Below, piece after piece: positions 28,992 through 29,738 of a DNA stretch of 29,738 nucleotides. The DNA lies in the NCBI GenBank assembly GCA_045593905.1, contig JAZNXL010000059.1, forward strand, positions 1-29,738, read 5' to 3'. The stretch comes from RGIG9041 sp045593905 (GTDB lineage: Bacteria; Bacillota; Clostridia; Oscillospirales; QAKW01). The notes beneath the pieces were generated by a model. The model saw only the letters and a list, made by a program, of their open reading frames with translations. It was not told the DNA's origin and ran no database searches. The position numbers and the translations under genes are program-made. Each line of letters opens with the position of its first letter. Position 1 is the stretch's first letter.

Positions 28992-29714
28992 CTATAAGAC
29001 TTCAACGTTGTCTTCGCTTAACTTTCTTCTTGCTCTGCAATAGTCACACACACCGCACCCCCACGCTTCTTCGCGGCCGTGTTTTATATCGTTGTAAATA
29101 GGTGCTTTTGCAATGACTTCTTGCAATGCGGTGTCAATAGTTTCGTTGCTAAACTCAAAAACGCGCTTGTCTGGTGTCTTTTCTTTGGTTACAACGGCTA
29201 ACCTAAATGGCAAATCTTTGCCCGTTTTTTGCCTGTAAATTGTCTTGTAAATTGCTCCTTGAATGTCGTATCCGTTGGCCTTGTAAAAAGGCTTTTTTTC
29301 GCCGTCTTGCCATACGTCTTCACAATTCCTTAAGACTTTGCCATCAACAATTACGTCGGGCTTTAGGCTGTCGATTTTGCCCTTGAAAGGTACGCCTGCA
29401 ATCTTGCCTGTAACGATAACTTGTCGTCTGCCTTTAAGCTGCTTGTACAAGTATTCGTCTGCCTTAATAATATTGCAAATGTCTTGAGCGAGTTTGAAAT
29501 TCACCTTAAGTTCGCCCGTTCTACTGTTGAACATTTGCGGATGCTCGTTCACAAACTTTTCAAATTCCTTTTTGCCGTCAAGCCAAGCATCAACAAACGA
29601 CCCAACAAGCATTGCTTCGGTTTCTTCGCGTTCGTATTCGCCCTTAAGGATTGCCATTGCCTTTGCTGGACATTGGTCAAAAGCCTTAAATTGTGAATAT
29701 GACATATACTCCAT
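28992..29714 (-). CDS. PD-(D/E)XK nuclease-like protein (DUF3799/RecB-like)
   Basis: 240 aa; an in-frame ATG at 29705 is an alternative start. The opening SYSQFKAFDQCPAKAM, VGSFVDAWLDG, KGKIDSL (Asp115), VIVDGKV (Asp124, Lys126) and GYDIQGAIYKTIY (about 148-160) form the PD-(D/E)XK exonuclease core, with D-x-K in place of E-x-K. Cys15 and the C-terminal CGVCDYC (220-226) recall the four-cysteine Fe-S arrangement of Cas4/AddB-type nucleases. In Firmicutes phages this family sits beside SSB and recombinases and probably resects DNA ends. No RecT/Erf partner is seen in the window; it may lie beyond the right edge. Confidence 0.88.
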   Translation of the reverse strand: MEYMSYSQFKAFDQCPAKAMAILKGEYEREETEAMLVGSFVDAWLDGKKEFEKFVNEHPQMFNSRTGELKVNFKLAQDICNIIKADEYLYKQLKGRRQVIVTGKIAGVPFKGKIDSLKPDVIVDGKVLRNCEDVWQDGEKKPFYKANGYDIQGAIYKTIYRQKTGKDLPFRLAVVTKEKTPDKRVFEFSNETIDTALQEVIAKAPIYNDIKHGREEAWGCGVCDYCRARRKLSEDNVEVL

Positions 29715-29738
29715 ATCAGCTTTTTTACTGTAATAGTT

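Overview
The window is a large part of a tailed-phage genome (free phage or prophage) with siphovirus-type morphogenesis genes. Every gene I can support lies on the minus strand, so the biological order runs from high to low coordinates. The DNA is AT-rich by eye. Most genes have strong AAGGAG-type ribosome binding sites, and three sigma-A-like promoters (TTGACA, 17-nt spacer, TGn-extended -10) are readable. Together with the HK97-type packaging and capsid genes, DUF3799-like nuclease, VirE-type helicase and BspA/InlB-type surface repeats, this suggests a low-GC Gram-positive (Firmicutes/Clostridia-like) gut host. The host assignment is inference. Standard stop codons are used, TGA included.

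Layout in transcription order. (1) 29714-26655 is an early recombination/replication block: DUF3799-like PD-(D/E)XK nuclease, two Cys-rich zinc-ribbon-like proteins, an XRE-family HTH regulator, SSB, an ERCC4-family nuclease and a small unknown. (2) 26650-24952: a promoter and hairpin precede a 47-aa ribbon-helix-helix gene (GTG start), a 60-aa unknown and a VirE/VapE-type P-loop helicase whose C-terminus mimics the SSB tail. (3) 24951-24600 is a non-coding control region with a 20/21-nt inverted repeat flanking an AT-rich spacer, two tandem 23-bp repeats built on GTAAAC, and a GC-rich patch next to the HNH/terminase genes. It is a candidate origin and/or cos/late-promoter region. (4) 24566-16412 holds packaging, head and neck: HNH, TerS, TerL, promoter, portal (with a G11 tract that splits off its C-terminal extension), S78 prohead protease, HK97-fold capsid, connector, stopper, tail-completion protein, gp10-like neck protein and major tail protein. 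(5) 16403-4155 is the tail: an intrinsic terminator, a tRNA-like element, tail assembly chaperones joined by a canonical A AAA AAC -1 frameshift site, tape measure, Dit, baseplate hub, baseplate protein, and a 2284-aa adhesin-like tail protein with LamG-like, CotH-kinase, InlB-type and BspA-type LRR regions. (6) 4151-1 is accessory/lysis: small unknowns, a promoter, coiled-coil proteins, a holin-like membrane protein, then, between two hairpins, a three-gene cassette with a polytopic membrane protein, a small charged protein and a membrane-anchored HTH protein with an AgrB-like His/Cys pair. Two Q/N-rich proteins follow, and a ribosome binding site for a gene just beyond the left edge.

The most promising undescribed element is the membrane-HTH cassette (1005-2290). 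Next are the giant CotH/LRR tail protein, the poly-G portal frameshift, and the repeat-rich control region. I see no integrase, divergent repressor switch, endolysin, DNA polymerase or recognisable RecT/Erf annealase, so temperate versus lytic lifestyle cannot be decided here.
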